Source: Chondrus crispus (lineage: Eukaryota > Rhodophyta > Florideophyceae > Gigartinales > Gigartinaceae). From it: a DNA stretch of 64,000 nucleotides. The DNA lies in NCBI RefSeq assembly GCF_000350225.1, contig NW_005179231.1:29811-93810 (forward strand). Direction: 5' to 3'. Each line of letters begins with the position of its first letter. Within the stretch, counting starts at the first letter, position 1. Both the position numbers and the translations under genes were made by a program. The notes beneath the pieces are model-generated. The model was not told the DNA's origin. It saw only the letters and a list, made by a program, of their open reading frames with translations, and made no database searches. Shown here one piece after another: positions 19,301 to 30,903 of the stretch.

Positions 19301-19658
19301 ACACCGGCTTGCCGAGCGTCTCCTCCCTTACGTAGTACAGTAGGGGCATTGCCCGGATTAAACGAAACCGATTATCGGTGCTCTTCTTCCTCGCCAACTT
19401 GCGCGATTAAATCGTACTTCGGGCTACGCTTCCCCCCCTCCTAAGGTAAATAAAAATCGTAGCCCGGTTCCGCGAACGGTATTGCACGCGCGCGGGCGAG
19501 ACGGAGCCGATGGCACCGACACTGGAAAACCGCAAATCGGACGGCTTTGGGTCGGAAACCATCGATGAACGTCGCCCCCTTGTCGGTTCGATCCTGTAGC
19601 GGTGCGCGTGCGAACGCGAGCGTCCGAGCGGTTCGGTGTGAAGCCGCGAAGCGTCGCG
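19301..19658. other. Gap between convergent ambisense gene and Pol
   Basis: 358 bases without a gene; both transcripts should terminate here. No clear hairpin or polyadenylation signal was picked out. Confidence 0.4.
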
Positions 19659-22600
19659 TTATGCCTGCGTAGGTTCTCCGCGTTGGCGCGTGCGCCAATA
19701 CCGATCGATAAACGGTTGCGGGAGCCCATCGGCGGGCTCATAGGTGTCGTCCGAAGCGGTATATCCATACCAGCGGACCTTGTACTGGATCCCGCCCCGC
19801 GCGGTACGGTGTCCGACGATGCGGTCAACGACGTACTCCGCGCTCGGGGCGGCTGCGGGGACTTCCGATTCGGTCGACGCTGCGGGGGTGACGATATCCC
19901 CCGGCCCGCGTGGCATCTTCGTCACGCGGTCGATGCTCACGCGATTCTCCACGCCGTCCTGTTCGATCAGGACCGTGGTGTCCGTAACGGAGCGCACGCG
20001 AAATGGACCCTCTGTCTTGGGTAGAAGCTTGACAGAGAGGTCGTCCGTATCGGTCGGACTTCGCGCACGCGCGCGGCGCTCGACGCTTGTCAACGGACGT
20101 GGCGGGCGGTCCACGTACACGAAGTCGCCCGCCTTGACGACCGGCCGAAAGCGGACCTTCTTGTCGAAATTGTTCTTGTACCGCTTTTGCGAAGCGGTAA
20201 GTTTCATCCGTGCGCGGTCGAGAGCGTCGCGGAGCTTGCGCAGCGTGGCCCTCTTGTACTGTACCGGGGTACGCGGGTCCTCTAGATGGGTCCCCGCGCC
20301 CTGCGGTACAGTTCCGGGAAGGATCAATCCAGACGGTGGCCGCGTCAACACCAGGTCGAACGGAGTGGTCTCCGTCGACCGGTGGACCTGCGTATTGTAC
20401 GCAAAGGTCAGCGGCTGCACGTAGTTGTCCCAATCGCGCTGGTGCTCCTCCACGTAATGTCGGAGACGTTGCACCAGCGTGCGATTGAACCGTTCGGTTT
20501 GCCCATTCGTCTGGGGGTGGTAGGCCGTCGTGAGATAATGCCTCACCCCCAGGAGGGCGCATACCGCATCGAAGAATTTAGCAGCGAACTGCGGATCGTT
20601 ATCGGTGAGCACGTAGCGCGGCGCTCCGTAGACGTAGACCCAGTTGTCTAGGAACGCATTAGCGACGACCGAAGCGGTGGTAGTCCGTAGCGGTATGCTG
20701 CGCGTAAGCTTGGAAAACCGATCGGTAATAACCAGCACGTGTTGGTTCCCGTGCGCGGTCTTGGGCAGCGGGCCCAGGAGGTCCATCGCGACAAACTCCA
20801 TGGGGCCCGCCGCGGGGAACAGCTTGAGATCCTTCTGGTTCTTGACAGGCGTCCCGCGGGTAGCAGCGCACGACGCGCAGTTCCGTACGGTCGCAAACGC
20901 ATCGTTGGCCATGTGTGGCCAGTATTACTCCCTTCGCAGGGTGTAGTACATGCGCGTTCCCCCCGGATGACCGGCTAACCTCGGATGGTGTGCCAGGTAC
21001 AGTACCCGGGGGCGTAACCGATTCGGTACCACGCGTTGTAGGGTCCCATCGAGCGGGGACTTCCTTACAAGGAAACCGTAGCAGTCGACGTCAAACTTAG
21101 AACTAGGCTCTCCGACCGTTTCGGCAGCGACGCGACAGAACGCGTCGTCCGCCTGCTCGCGTAGGAAATCCTCAACCGAGATGGACGCCACGTCGCGTTC
21201 CTCGGGAGTTAACGCGAGCGCGTGAAATCCGTCCGGACGGTCTTGTGTCGGGTCCCAGTGCACCTTGTCCAGGAGGGGCTCGCTGCCTTCCTGCGACTGG
21301 ACAACGAAGCACGGGACCTCGTCATCGACCGGAGCGGTGTCTCCGCCGTCGGTGCGTAGGCGCGAGACGCCGTCCGCGAGTTGGTGCTTGACGCCCGGGC
21401 GGTACTGTACGTCGTAGTCGTACTCCGCCAAGCGTAGGCGCCAGCGTGCGAGCCGCCCGGAACTGTCCCCCAGATTGAGGACCCAGCGCAGGGCCTCATG
21501 ATCTGTGCGGAGATTAAACGTGCTTCCGTACAGGTACGGCCGTAGCGTTAGAATGCTCCACACTACGGCCAAGCATTCCTTCTCGGTGGTCGTATAGTTG
21601 CGTTCCGCGTCTGTTAGCGCGCGGCTCCAGTATCCGATCGGTAGGCGACACCCGTCGGGCTGCTCCTGTAAAAGGGCGCAGCCCACTTGGTGTCCGCACG
21701 CGTCGGTGTCCAGCGTGTACTTCTGACCGTAACGGGGCAACGCGAGAATTGGCGGTGACACGAGGCGCTTCTTCAGCGCCTCAAATGTTTCGTATTCCGC
21801 ATCGGATAGGACCCCGAACTCAAAGGGCTGATTTTTGCCGGTCTTCCGATTAAGCGGTGCGGCGATCTTCGCGAAGCCCTTGACGAATCTCCTGTAGACA
21901 TTACACATACCGAAAAAGGACCGTAGCTCCGTTTGGTTAGTTGGCGCGCGCGCCCGCTCGATCGCGACAACGTTGCGACGCTCGACCTCCAGCCGTCCCG
22001 GTCGGATAACATGACCCAGGTAGGTAACCGACGTATCGAAAAACGCGCACTTCGATAGTTTTAGCGATACGCCGGCGTCTTGTAGCAAGCGTAGTACCTC
22101 GCGCACGTGTGCCATATGTTCCGTAACGGTTCGCGAGTAGACAATGACGTCATCAAGGTAGACCAACGCGGTCTCCCATTTCACGCGGGACAGGATGATG
22201 TCGACCGCTCGTTGAAATGTCGCGGGCGCGTTTTTGAGACCGAACGGCATGCGTAGAAAGCGGTAGAGGCCCGAATGCGACGCGAACGTGGTTTTATCGC
22301 GGTCCTCCTCGGCGATCTCCACCTGCCAATACCCGCTATTACAGTCTAGCGTGGTAAAGACAGTGGCATCGCCGAGCGAGTCGATACATTCGTCCATGCG
22401 CGGTAGTGGGTAGGAGTCGCGAACCGTAACGGCGTTTAGCTTGCGGTAGTCCACGCAGAACCGCATGGTACCGTCCTTTTTAGGGACGAAGACCACGGGG
22501 CTCGCCCACTCGGCCGATGTCGGTTGGATGACTCCCGCGCGCAGCATGCGGTCGATTTCCTTCTTCTCCTTCTCGCGCGCGATGGGTCCGGCTCGGTAGG

Positions 22601-24170
22601 GTGCTTGGTAGATCGGCTTCGCACCGGGCTTCAGCTCGATGCGATGCTTCGTAGCATCGATCTTACCCAAGTGGCCGGACCACATGTCCTTGAACTCGGA
22701 CAGCATGTCCATAATTTCCGACCGGACGGTACTGTCTTCTGCACCAATATGGACGTCTTCTTCCCACGAGCGGGTCTTCTCCGCGTCCGTATCGGTCCGC
22801 TCATCCGCGTTAGCGGGATTGCCACTGTGGGCGTCGTCCGTTTCCGGTTCTTCGCGTCGCGCGCCTCCTCCCGTGGCGGTGGTGGATTTAATTTTGCCAT
22901 CGTCCGTAACGGGTCCTTCTCGTCGCGCACATTCCCCTGCGGGTGAGGAATTAATCCTGCCTTCGTCCGTAGCGGATTCTTTGCGACGCGCGTATCCTTC
23001 CGTAGCGGTGGAGGATTGTCTTCTGCTCTCGTCCGTAACTGGTTGTTCGCGTCGCGCTTGTTCCTCCGTAGCGGTCGAGGAATTATTTTTGTTCCCTCCC
23101 CCTTCCTTAGCGTCGGCCTCTCCGGGGACCGGCACGCCAAGTGTCAGGATGTGTGTGGGGGATGGCAACGCGAGACCGACAACGGTATGCTTGGGGACGT
23201 GGGCCGCGCGGCTTCCGAAGTTGCTAACAAGCACCGTAAACGGCTCGCCCGGGAAGAGGTCCATGACCCCCTGGGCCATCAGGCATAAATTCTTATGCGC
23301 CGTTTTGGGGTGGTTTTGCAGGAAGCAAAGCCCCCCAACCGGTGTTGCGACGCGTACCATCGCTTGGGTCATCGGGGGTATCGTGACCCCCTTGACCACG
23401 CGAATTTTCCGTGACGGTACGTTCGTCGGGAACTGCGCGCGCTTCCGGTCGGCCGAATTTTCCTCCTGCGGGAGCTGCTGCGACGGTCCCCTCGAGGCCA
23501 TCTTGCGGTCGTGCCTCGAGGGTGTGACTCCCGTCAGCGCTACGGACGGCGCATGATGGAACAGCACCTTCCTCTGCGGTGGCAGGATCGCCTTCACGTG
23601 GCGATCCAGGAACGTGGTTCCGAGGATACAGTCCACCGCGAGGTTGGTGACGACCAAGAACGGCACGCGCGCGACGAACTCACCAATCCGGACGTACAGT
23701 TTGAGCTCTCCGAGGGCCTTCATCGACCTATTCGAAGCGTCGATGAGCGGCGGGCTCCGCGCGGACTGGATGGCAGCGCGCCACGGTTCTGCCACACAGC
23801 CTAGGTGGATTAGATTCGGGCCGGCGCCCGAATCTAGAACCGGCGTGATGGCGCGCATCATCGCGCGTCGTTGCCCGACCGTTGCGGTGACCTTATAATT
23901 TTGCTTCTTGAAGAAGCAAATTGCCGCTTCGTCCGTTCGGCTCTGCGATGGCGCGCGTACCGAAGCGGTCGACGGGGTGCCTTGTTTATTGAGGCTTGGC
24001 ACGGGGAGGATCGTCGACGCCTCTACGCGTCCTCCCCGGCTTCCCCCGTCAACCCAAGGTCCTCGGGCCCCTCGTCCGTCAGCGGTAGCGCGGGTTCTTC
24101 CGATTGAACGGCCTCGCGCGGCTCGACCACGTTGATGCCCGTGGGAGCCTGCGCACGCGAATTTCGCCAC
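19659..24170 (-). pseudogene. Gypsy-2 Pol polyprotein with one in-frame TAA
   Basis: Protease with DSGAGPN near residue 114. A variable linker with tandem repeats follows, then reverse transcriptase (YLDDVIVYS) and RNase H (TDACGHQVG, TTTEKECLAVVW). Integrase has its HHCC finger, a DDE core (AMDLLGP, TDNDPQF, TAYHPQTNGQTERFNRTL) and a C-terminal chromodomain (EYVVDRIVGHR ... YKVRWYGY ... DTYEP). That chromodomain is close to the classical consensus and would direct insertion to particular chromatin. A TAA at 20927-20925 replaces an aromatic codon inside the integrase finger (before YWPHM); the frame then continues to 19659. The start overlaps Gag by 148 bases, and Pol is in the -1 frame relative to Gag, consistent with programmed frameshifting. 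I found no convincing slippery heptamer. Confidence 0.92.
22833..23090 (-). repeat. Tandem repeats in the protease-RT linker of Gypsy-2 Pol
   Basis: About four imperfect in-frame copies of a 21- to 22-residue unit (pattern STATE..ARRE..VTDE). Each begins on the plus strand near TCGTCCGTA at 63- to 66-base intervals. The unit is charged and probably disordered. Confidence 0.75.
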
Positions 24171-26481
24171 GCGGTCGGCGGTTGGCGCTCGAACGGCGAA
24201 CCCGGGCGGAGACCTTGGCGGATCCGAAGCTTTTGATAATTGGCCTCGCGGGCCTGCAAAAGCTTCGAACGCAGCGCGCTATCCGCCACCACAGGACATT
24301 GCTCCTGTCGGTGGGTCAGGTCCAGACAGAACCGACACGGCGGGGGTCCAGGTAATCCTTGATTGAAGAACCGGACCCGCTGGTTCTGTACTGGCCTTCC
24401 GTACGGATGTGCGCGCGCGTTACCGTGTTGGGCGGGCGCCATCGGCGCGCCCGCCGGGGACGAGGCAGGTGACGGATGGTAGCTAGTCGGCGGCGAGCTA
24501 AGCGAGCTCGGCGTCGCCGACTGGTCCGTCACCGCCAGTATGTCCTCCGTTTCGGTTCCGCGTGCTGTCCGGAGTTCAGACAGGGACTCCACCGACAGCA
24601 CGGGCCTTGTCCGCGCGTTGCGCGTGAATCTTCTCACCGAGTCGGACGGTGCTTGAGGCGACGCCAAGGAGGTCGCCTGTCTTCGAGCCGAGCGGTGCGT
24701 CTCGCCTATCGCTTGCGCGTAGCGTGCCACCGCTTGGTAGTCCACGCCCGGATGCGTCGCGAGATAATTCCGCACCTGCGCGCACGTCGCTGGCAGAAGT
24801 CCCTCAACAAAAAGGGACTTCAGGCGCCTGTCCGAAAATACGGTTCCGCAGCGCAACGCCTTGTCCCACAACTGGTTACTGTACACGTCCTCCGTCATAT
24901 TAGAGCTCTGACGGAAGGAGGTGACATCACCGACCGCTTCGGAAATAACTTCGTCGGTCGCGTACGTGCGCAATAAAAAGTTAATAAGTTCCGCGTAGGT
25001 TTCGAGCATATCGCGCTGCTCCGCATCGACCGCCATGGTGTTCCCGTGTAGCCTGGACTGGAGCAAGGCGTGAGCCTGCCCAGTCAAATAGAACTGGAAA
25101 CACCATACGGCCGCGCCTTCGCTGACCCCATTGTGGTCGCAGGCCATCTTGAAGCGCGCGAGGAATCCTAGCACCGCGATTGGATCTTGACCACCGAATG
25201 TGTGGGTTTTCAGCTGGACGTCCAACTTCTTCCGATATCGGTTAACTCGCCGCGCGGTACTCGCGTCGTGGCGCGCGCTGCGATTTTCCAGCCTATACGT
25301 GCGGTAGTCGACGGCCTTGGTGAACAGGTCGTTCAGCGGCCTGATCACCGGCAACCGTTTCGGATCCCGCCTCGGGGCAGACCGGCGGTCTCTGCCCCTG
25401 CGATGGCGGTCTCCTTCTCCGCCGGAGTCTTCTCGCCGGAACCGACGTCGGTCGCGCGCATTGCGGCCTCTGCGGTCGCTTCTGCGCGATCCGTCCGACT
25501 CGGTGTGCGCGATCCGTCCGACTCGGTGTCCTCGTCATCGGAGGGGTATCCACCTCCTCCGGCATCGCGGTATCGCGTGTAGCGTCCGTCCCCCCCGGCA
25601 TCGCGGTATCGCGCGTAGCGTCCGTCGCGGTTCTTGCGCGTCGCCCTGTGGCGACGTCTTGTGTCTTCTTCCTCGGAGGGGTTTTCTGTACCCTCCGAGT
25701 TGTAACCTTGAGCGCCGGGTGCGCTTCTTCTGCTCGACCGATACGGCTGTTGCTTTTCTGTCGCGAAGCGCCCCAGGCGGTTTTCTGTCCCGCGGGGGCC
25801 AGCCGTATCGGCGAGTACGGGAGGGCCATTTTCTGTGAGCCCTCCTGTAGCACCATAAATTGGTGGGAGGTAAATGGTCTTACCCTCCGGGTGAGGGGCC
25901 ATTGTACCGATCCCGGGTGCGGCGCCGATCGGTTCAGCGTGCGTTAGCGTAGGATCCGGAGCGGTCGAGTCGCGCTGCTCGCGTGCGTCGACTCCTGCTC
26001 CGGCGAAGGTCGTGGCCAGACGATTGGCCACGGCGGAGCTGATCGCTCCCTTTAGAGCCGTACCGGACGGGGATTCTTCATCCACAGTGGTGAGCGCGGT
26101 CACCACCTCGCATTGGACTTGAGCGGGTAGAAGTTCGTCCAAAAGCGGTGGTATCGCGCTGCGTACGTGCGCGTCCACGAGCGCGGGCACCGTTCGGTCG
26201 AGGCATACGCGCGCTACCTGGGGGGGTTCCGTAGCGAGGAACTCCTCGACCCAGGCCTGGATGCGCGGCTGAATCGCGTCGACCATCCATTGGACGCGAT
26301 TCTCAGTGCCTGCCGACCCGGCCGGCGTAACATCCGATGCGGACGCTCGCGTGCGGCCCGGTCGCGGTGGCGGTCGCAGCAGGGCTTCCGGGTTCTCCAC
26401 CCGGGGGCGCGGTGCGCCACTGCCACTGCGGGTGCTCAGACGCCCGGAGGCGGAGTCTGCCCCTTGATCCGGTCGGTTCAT
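24023..26481 (-). pseudogene. Gypsy-2 Gag, frameshifted by a 23-bp tandem duplication
   Basis: Large Gag. ATG 26481 (MNRPDQG) is chosen over an upstream TTG. The N-terminal part (to about 25530) is Pro/Arg-rich, with a helical segment (residues about 75-150) and duplicated RYRDAGG motifs. The C-terminal part (from about 25345) has a capsid domain (FKMACDHNG, WCFQFYLTGQAHALL) and a canonical CCHC knuckle CRFCLDLTHRQEQC. The two parts are in different frames. A perfect 23-base direct duplication at 25484-25506 and 25507-25529 accounts for the shift. Reading one unit only, the frame would pass through an Arg/Asp-rich linker straight into the capsid part. The damage therefore looks recent. Confidence 0.85.
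25484..25529. repeat. 23-bp perfect tandem duplication in Gypsy-2 gag
   Basis: Two adjacent identical units, each starting GCGCGATCCGTCC and ending CGGTGT. 23 is not a multiple of three, so the duplication breaks the Gag frame. Confidence 0.93.
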
Positions 26482-26589
26482 CGTCGAATACGCTTCGCGA
26501 TCGACGCGGTGATTTCTCAACCTTTTCCGTCCGTACGGTTCTGCGCAGAGCGGGCGTCAAGGCGCGCGGCTCTACCTCGAGAGTTGTAC

Positions 26590-26607
26590 CCCTCCACAAG
26601 AGTACCA
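26590..26607 (-). other. Primer-binding site of Gypsy-2
   Basis: Three bases inside the 5' LTR the element-sense sequence is TGGTACTCTTGTGGAGG, matching a tRNA 3' end ...CAAGAGTACCA. It differs from the Gypsy-1 and Copia primer sites; the tRNA was not identified. Confidence 0.6.
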
Positions 26608-26610
26608 AAA

Positions 26611-27218
26611 TGTGGTACAACTCTCCTCAAACCCTAGCGGGCGAGAGGCTCGGAGGATGAGCCGAGGGAGCTCGCGACGCGAGACGCGCGGCGCGCGGTT
26701 ACCGAACGGTCGGACTTGCGAAAAGGGAGTGGCACACTGGCCGGTTACGCGCAGTCGTCCCGAGGTGCTAGATCGGAGACGACCGGTAACGGGTTAGAAG
26801 CCAACGCGCGAGAGAATACCGAAACGGTAGTACGTAGGCGCGAAAGGGAGGGGGGCAAGTCTGCCCCCCGTGTTTACTGCGAGGACGGTGTCCAGGTCTT
26901 AACCCCTCAGAGGGACGCCCGGGACACCTGTCCAATACAGTACCTGTCACTTACTGTGGACCAGGTACTGTACGCGATTGAAAATCTAGCGCCGTCATTA
27001 CACTACTGCACGGATCCTCACACTACGCGCTTGCATTACACTGCGCGCGCATTATCCCCACACGGTTCCTTACACTACACGTGTACCCAAGCGTACACCT
27101 GTCACTTGCAGCGCCCGTTCGGTAATCATACGTATTACACGTGGGCCACGGTGCCCCGTGCTCGCTGCGCGCGGCCGCTCCTACTGTACACCGACCGCGG
27201 ATCGGTCGTTGTACCACA
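26611..27218 (-). repeat. 5' LTR of Gypsy-2
   Basis: 608-bp partner of 16121-16728. On the right it is joined directly to the interior of a Copia integrase gene without a target duplication. Confidence 0.93.
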
Positions 27219-29903
27219 TTTGGCAAAGCAACGCGATCAGTAATCCCAAAACAGCGATCATCGTCTCGAGCACAGAACTGTCTTGACTTGGTACATTCTG
27301 ATGTTTGCGGTCCGCTCGAAGTGCAGTCCATTGGTGGTTCGAGATACTTCATTACATTTGTAGATGATCACTCGAACTGGGTAGTTGTATACACGATGAG
27401 AAATAAATCCGAGGCGTTTGCAAAATACAAGTTGTATGAAAAGTTGTCTCAAACCCACACTGGTCGCAAAGTAAAGGTGCTTCGCACTGATCGAGGGGGA
27501 GAGTACTTGTCGACGGAATTCAAGTCGCATTTAGATTTAAACAGTACGCAGCACCAACTCACAACGGCGTACACCCCTGAACAAAACGGTGTTGCTGAAC
27601 GTTTAAATCGAACTTTGATTGATCTTGTCCGCTCAATGCTTTCTCATAAACAGGTCAGTAAGCGATTCTGGGCCGAGGCTCTTGCCACTTCGGTATATGT
27701 ACGTAATCGAGTTACCTCACGCGCTTTGCCCGTTAATACAACTCCGCACCACATTTGGATGAATTCCACTCCAAATGTTGGCCATTTGCGAGTATTTGGG
27801 TCAAAGTGCTGGTATACATTACCAAAATTAGAGCTCCGTAAGCTGGACTTGCGAGCGCGTGAAGCAATGTTTCTTGGGTATTCGCAATGCAGTAAGGCAT
27901 ACAAACTTTGGGACGGAGAGTTGAATAAAATTGTTGTGTCACGGGATGTCCAGTTTGATGAATCGACATGTGGTATGCATGACATTCCTGCACACGAAAG
28001 TGATTCAATCAACTCTGATGTTGACGTTGTACTGCTCGATGGCGACAATGGGAATACAGCTGATACCCCAAATACGGATGAGGTCGGTTCTGAAGAGAAC
28101 GAAGTTTCGGAGGAGGTTCTTGAACACGATGGCGCTCATTCTGTAAGTGAGAATGATGAAGATGAAGATGATGTACCAACTGCCGTCGAAACTCCGAATG
28201 TCACCCCTCCAACTCCGACTCCAGCTGTGCGAAGATCGTCTCGAGTCAGCAGACCTCCCAGATCATGGTGGAGGAGCAACTTTGCAGCTGCTCTTCTTTC
28301 ACATGCGCATGTCGCTATTGAAGGTCCCAAGACTTTCAACCAGGCAACCAACGGTCCTAGAGCTGCATTTTGGCAGACCGGCATTGACAAAGAACTTGCC
28401 TCGCAGACCAAGAATCGGACTTGGAAACTTGTTCCTCGATCTGAGGCGTCAAACATCTTGACATCTAGATGGGTTTTCAATGTCAAGCAACTGCCTGATG
28501 CAAATGGCAATATAGTTGAAAGTGCAAAAGCCAGACTTGTTGCTCGTGGATTCCAGCAAGTGCAAGGTCTTGACTATACTGACACATATGCCCCTGTCAT
28601 AAAGTTTACCACTATTCGTCTACTTCTTGCCTTAGTTGCTCATTACGACCTCGAACTTCATCAGATGGATGTCGTGACTGCGTTTTTGAACGGCGACTTG
28701 GATGAAGACATCTACATGGAGCAACCCGAAGGCTGCATTGACAAAGGCAAAAGTGACCACGTGTGCAAACTTTTGAAAGCACTTTACGGTCTTAAACAAG
28801 CACATCGTCAATGGCATGCCAAAGTGGATGATTTCTTAATTGGTGAATTGGGATTCGAGACTTCGCGTAGTGATCCTTGTCTCTACATTAAACGCATCGG
28901 TAACACTATCATGCTGATTGCACTTTATGTCGATGACTTGTTACTCGCCGGTAGTGATATCGATGCCATCAAATGGATGAAGGGGGAGCTTAATAAACGG
29001 TTTGAGATGAAAGACCTTGGTGAAGCAAAAGTCTGCATTGGTCTTGAAATTCAAAGGGATCGCACGGCCAAGACGTTGAGTCTCACTCAAACTAAGTATG
29101 CATCGAAAGTGCTTGAGCGTTTTGGAATGTCAACGTGTAACCCCTCTCTGACTCCAATGGAACAAGGTCACACAATCACGATTTCAACCGAGAACGACTC
29201 CGAAACAAATGTACCGTATCGTGAGGCAGTGGGATCCCTGATGTACTTGATGGTTGGCACTCGTCCAGACTTGGCATATGCGATTGGAAAGCTTTCTCAA
29301 CATTCTGCCAACCCATGTGAGTCACACTGGGCAAGTGTGAAACGGGTAATGCGATACGTGCAAGGGACTCGAAACTTAGGAATCGTGTTTGACAATAAAT
29401 CTTAATCGCCGGAGTTGTTCGGCTTCAGTGATGCTGACTGGGCCGGTTGTTCAGACTCTCGCAAGTCGACCAGCGGATATGTTTTCAAGTTCTGCGGTGG
29501 AGCGATCAGTTGGAGTTCCCGGAAACATACTGTGGTTGCAACTTCGACGTGTGAGGCTGAGTACATTGCACTATGTGAAGCGTGTAAGGAGGCGACTTGG
29601 TTGCGTCAAGTGGTTGCTGATGTTCTTGGACTTGATTCTGATCCCACGATCATGATGGGGTGTGACAATGCAGGGACTATTTCGTATGCACAGAATGAAT
29701 CGGTCAACCGTCGTAACAAACATGTTGATGTGAAATACCACTATGTACGAGATGCAATTAAGAGAAACGTCATTTCTTTGTCACCTTGCCCGACCACTTC
29801 CATGCCTGCAGATATCTTGACGAAAGCACTTGGGCGAGTTCTGTTCCAGAAGTTTGTAGAACTTCTAGGGCTTGCAGTAGCTACCTCTAGTAAAAGCATG
29901 TGA
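27219..29903 (+). pseudogene. Copia-A: 5'-truncated Pol of Copia subfamily I
   Basis: Starts in mid-integrase at FGKATRS, just after the HHCC finger; everything upstream (LTR, Gag, protease) is absent because Gypsy-2 ends here. Present are the integrase core (HSDVCGP, RTDRGGEY, TPEQNGVAERLNR), reverse transcriptase (QMDVVTAFLNGDL, YVDDLLLAGSD) and RNase H (DADWAGCSDS). Integrase before RT is the Ty1/Copia order. A TAA at 29403-29405 replaces a Lys codon between RT and RNase H, with the frame continuing to TGA at 29901. The integrase-RT linker (PTAVETPN, DEDEDD) marks subfamily I. Confidence 0.9.
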
Positions 29904-30092
29904 TCGAGGGGGAGTGTTGTAATTCTACGACCACATGCTGATATGCATGACACACGACGACAGGTATGACACGTGTAAAAACAAAAACACTCTGCGTGAC
30001 GAGCTGAGCAAGTTGTATTTTCAACGTGTACACGTGTGATTTCTGTACACGGTTGCACTTTACAGTACTTCAGGAGCACGTTTGGTCTTCAA
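29904..30092 (+). repeat. Copia-A polypurine tract and start of its 3' LTR (type 1)
   Basis: GATCGAGGGGGAG precedes TGTTGTAATTCTACGACC at 29915, the same junction as in Copia-D and Copia-E. The LTR runs to 30092, where a type-2 LTR is inserted; its continuation appears at 30904-30976 and again at 37029-37794. Confidence 0.85.
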
Positions 30093-30903
30093 TATAGAAA
30101 GGTCAGCGGGGCAGAGGGAAGAAGGATAGTTGAAGGTTGCTGGTGGTTGACGGGAAAAGAAGTTGATGCCATTTTACTCTTGGTCGCCAACTATTGGCGC
30201 TACTTATACTCTTCGAACTACATACAATGCGAGCCATTAGGGCTGGTCACGTGACTCTCCTTACTGCACTGGTTGATAATCAAGTGACTCTCCCTGTTGC
30301 ACTCTCGGTTGATAATCAAGTGACTCTCCTACTTCCACTCTCGGTTGATAATCAAATGACTCTCCTTCTTGCACTCTCGGTTGATAATCAAGTGACTCTC
30401 CTACTTCCACTCTCCGTTGATAATCAAATGACTCTCCTTCTTGCACTCTCGGTTGATAATCAAGTGACTCTCCTACTTCCACTCTCCGTTGATAATCAAA
30501 TGACTCTCCTTCTTGCACTCTCTCTTGCTAATAATTTGTGACCGTTTGAGAGTCAATAATATCTGAATGTACTGTACTGTAGATTACAGATTTTACACTA
30601 CGATTAATAACCACTGTGGCACATACGTCATACGTGTCACACACGTGTCAAATTGAGAAAAATGAAACATGTTCAGAATGTACTGTAGAGTGCCACGAGG
30701 TACATAACTTACACGTGTCAACACCAAAATTGAAACATGCTCGGAAATGATAGGAAAGTGCAACTGTGTACAAATATGACACGTGTCCACCTTGAAGACC
30801 AAACATCCTGAGAATGCTCTTGCAAGCATTTTAGGTTTCGTCGACGTACACGTGTAATATCTGTCAGGCTTGGAGCTTAGCATGTGGTCGAAGATTTCCA
30901 ACA
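30093..30903 (-). mobile_element. Type-2 Copia LTR (811 bp) inserted in a type-1 LTR
   Basis: Element-sense ends TGTTGGAAATC...CTTTCTATA, flanked by the 5-base duplication TTCAA (30088-30092 and 30904-30908). It is nearly identical to 36218-37028. It carries the 36-base TTGATAATCAA repeats, a TATAAGTA promoter motif and several ACACGTGT palindromes. It is not followed by the polypurine tract and Pol end that Copia-B's own LTR should have, so it behaves like a solo LTR. Confidence 0.85.
30269..30530. repeat. 36-bp tandem repeats inside the type-2 LTR
   Basis: About seven copies of a 36-base unit, each with GTTGATAATCAA and a GTGACTCTCC or ATGACTCTCC block. Because 36 is divisible by three, both strands read as 12-residue repeats; this is low-complexity, not a gene. 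The same array is at 36394-36655 and 39862-40127, with a shortened one at about 43680-43800. Confidence 0.9.

Larger units (their letters stand above)
16121..27218 (-). mobile_element. Gypsy-2: 11.1-kb Ty3/Gypsy chromovirus-like element with an ambisense gene
   Basis: Two 608-bp LTRs, ends TGTGGTACAAC...GTTGTACCACA, differ at about nine positions. Read on the minus strand the order is LTR, primer site, Gag, Pol with a C-terminal chromodomain, then about 2.9 kb containing a long gene on the opposite strand, polypurine tract, LTR. No target duplication exists: the left flank is TGCAG inside a piggyBac gene and the right flank is TTTGG inside a Copia integrase. The present ends therefore come from recombination rather than a single insertion. 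Gag has a frameshift and Pol a nonsense codon, so this copy is defective. Confidence 0.93.

Noticed and set aside
24023..24170. A -1 slippery heptamer in the Gypsy-2 Gag-Pol overlap
   Set aside because: Pol is in the -1 frame, but no X-XXY-YYZ heptamer in the Gag frame was found by reading the overlap, so no site is claimed.
26716..27243. A 175-codon plus-strand ORF in the right Gypsy-2 LTR
   Set aside because: It is the LTR copy of the upstream extension of the ambisense frame and stops just beyond the LTR. The ambisense start is better placed at 17057.
30269..30530. CRISPR-like array
   Set aside because: The units are directly adjacent with no unique spacers, in a eukaryotic retrotransposon LTR; it is a minisatellite.
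30194..30541. Repetitive 12-residue-unit ORFs on both strands of the type-2 LTR (also at 36319, 39797 and 43633)
   Set aside because: They exist only because the LTR minisatellite unit is 36 bases. Both strands are open and there is no start context or protein-like composition.
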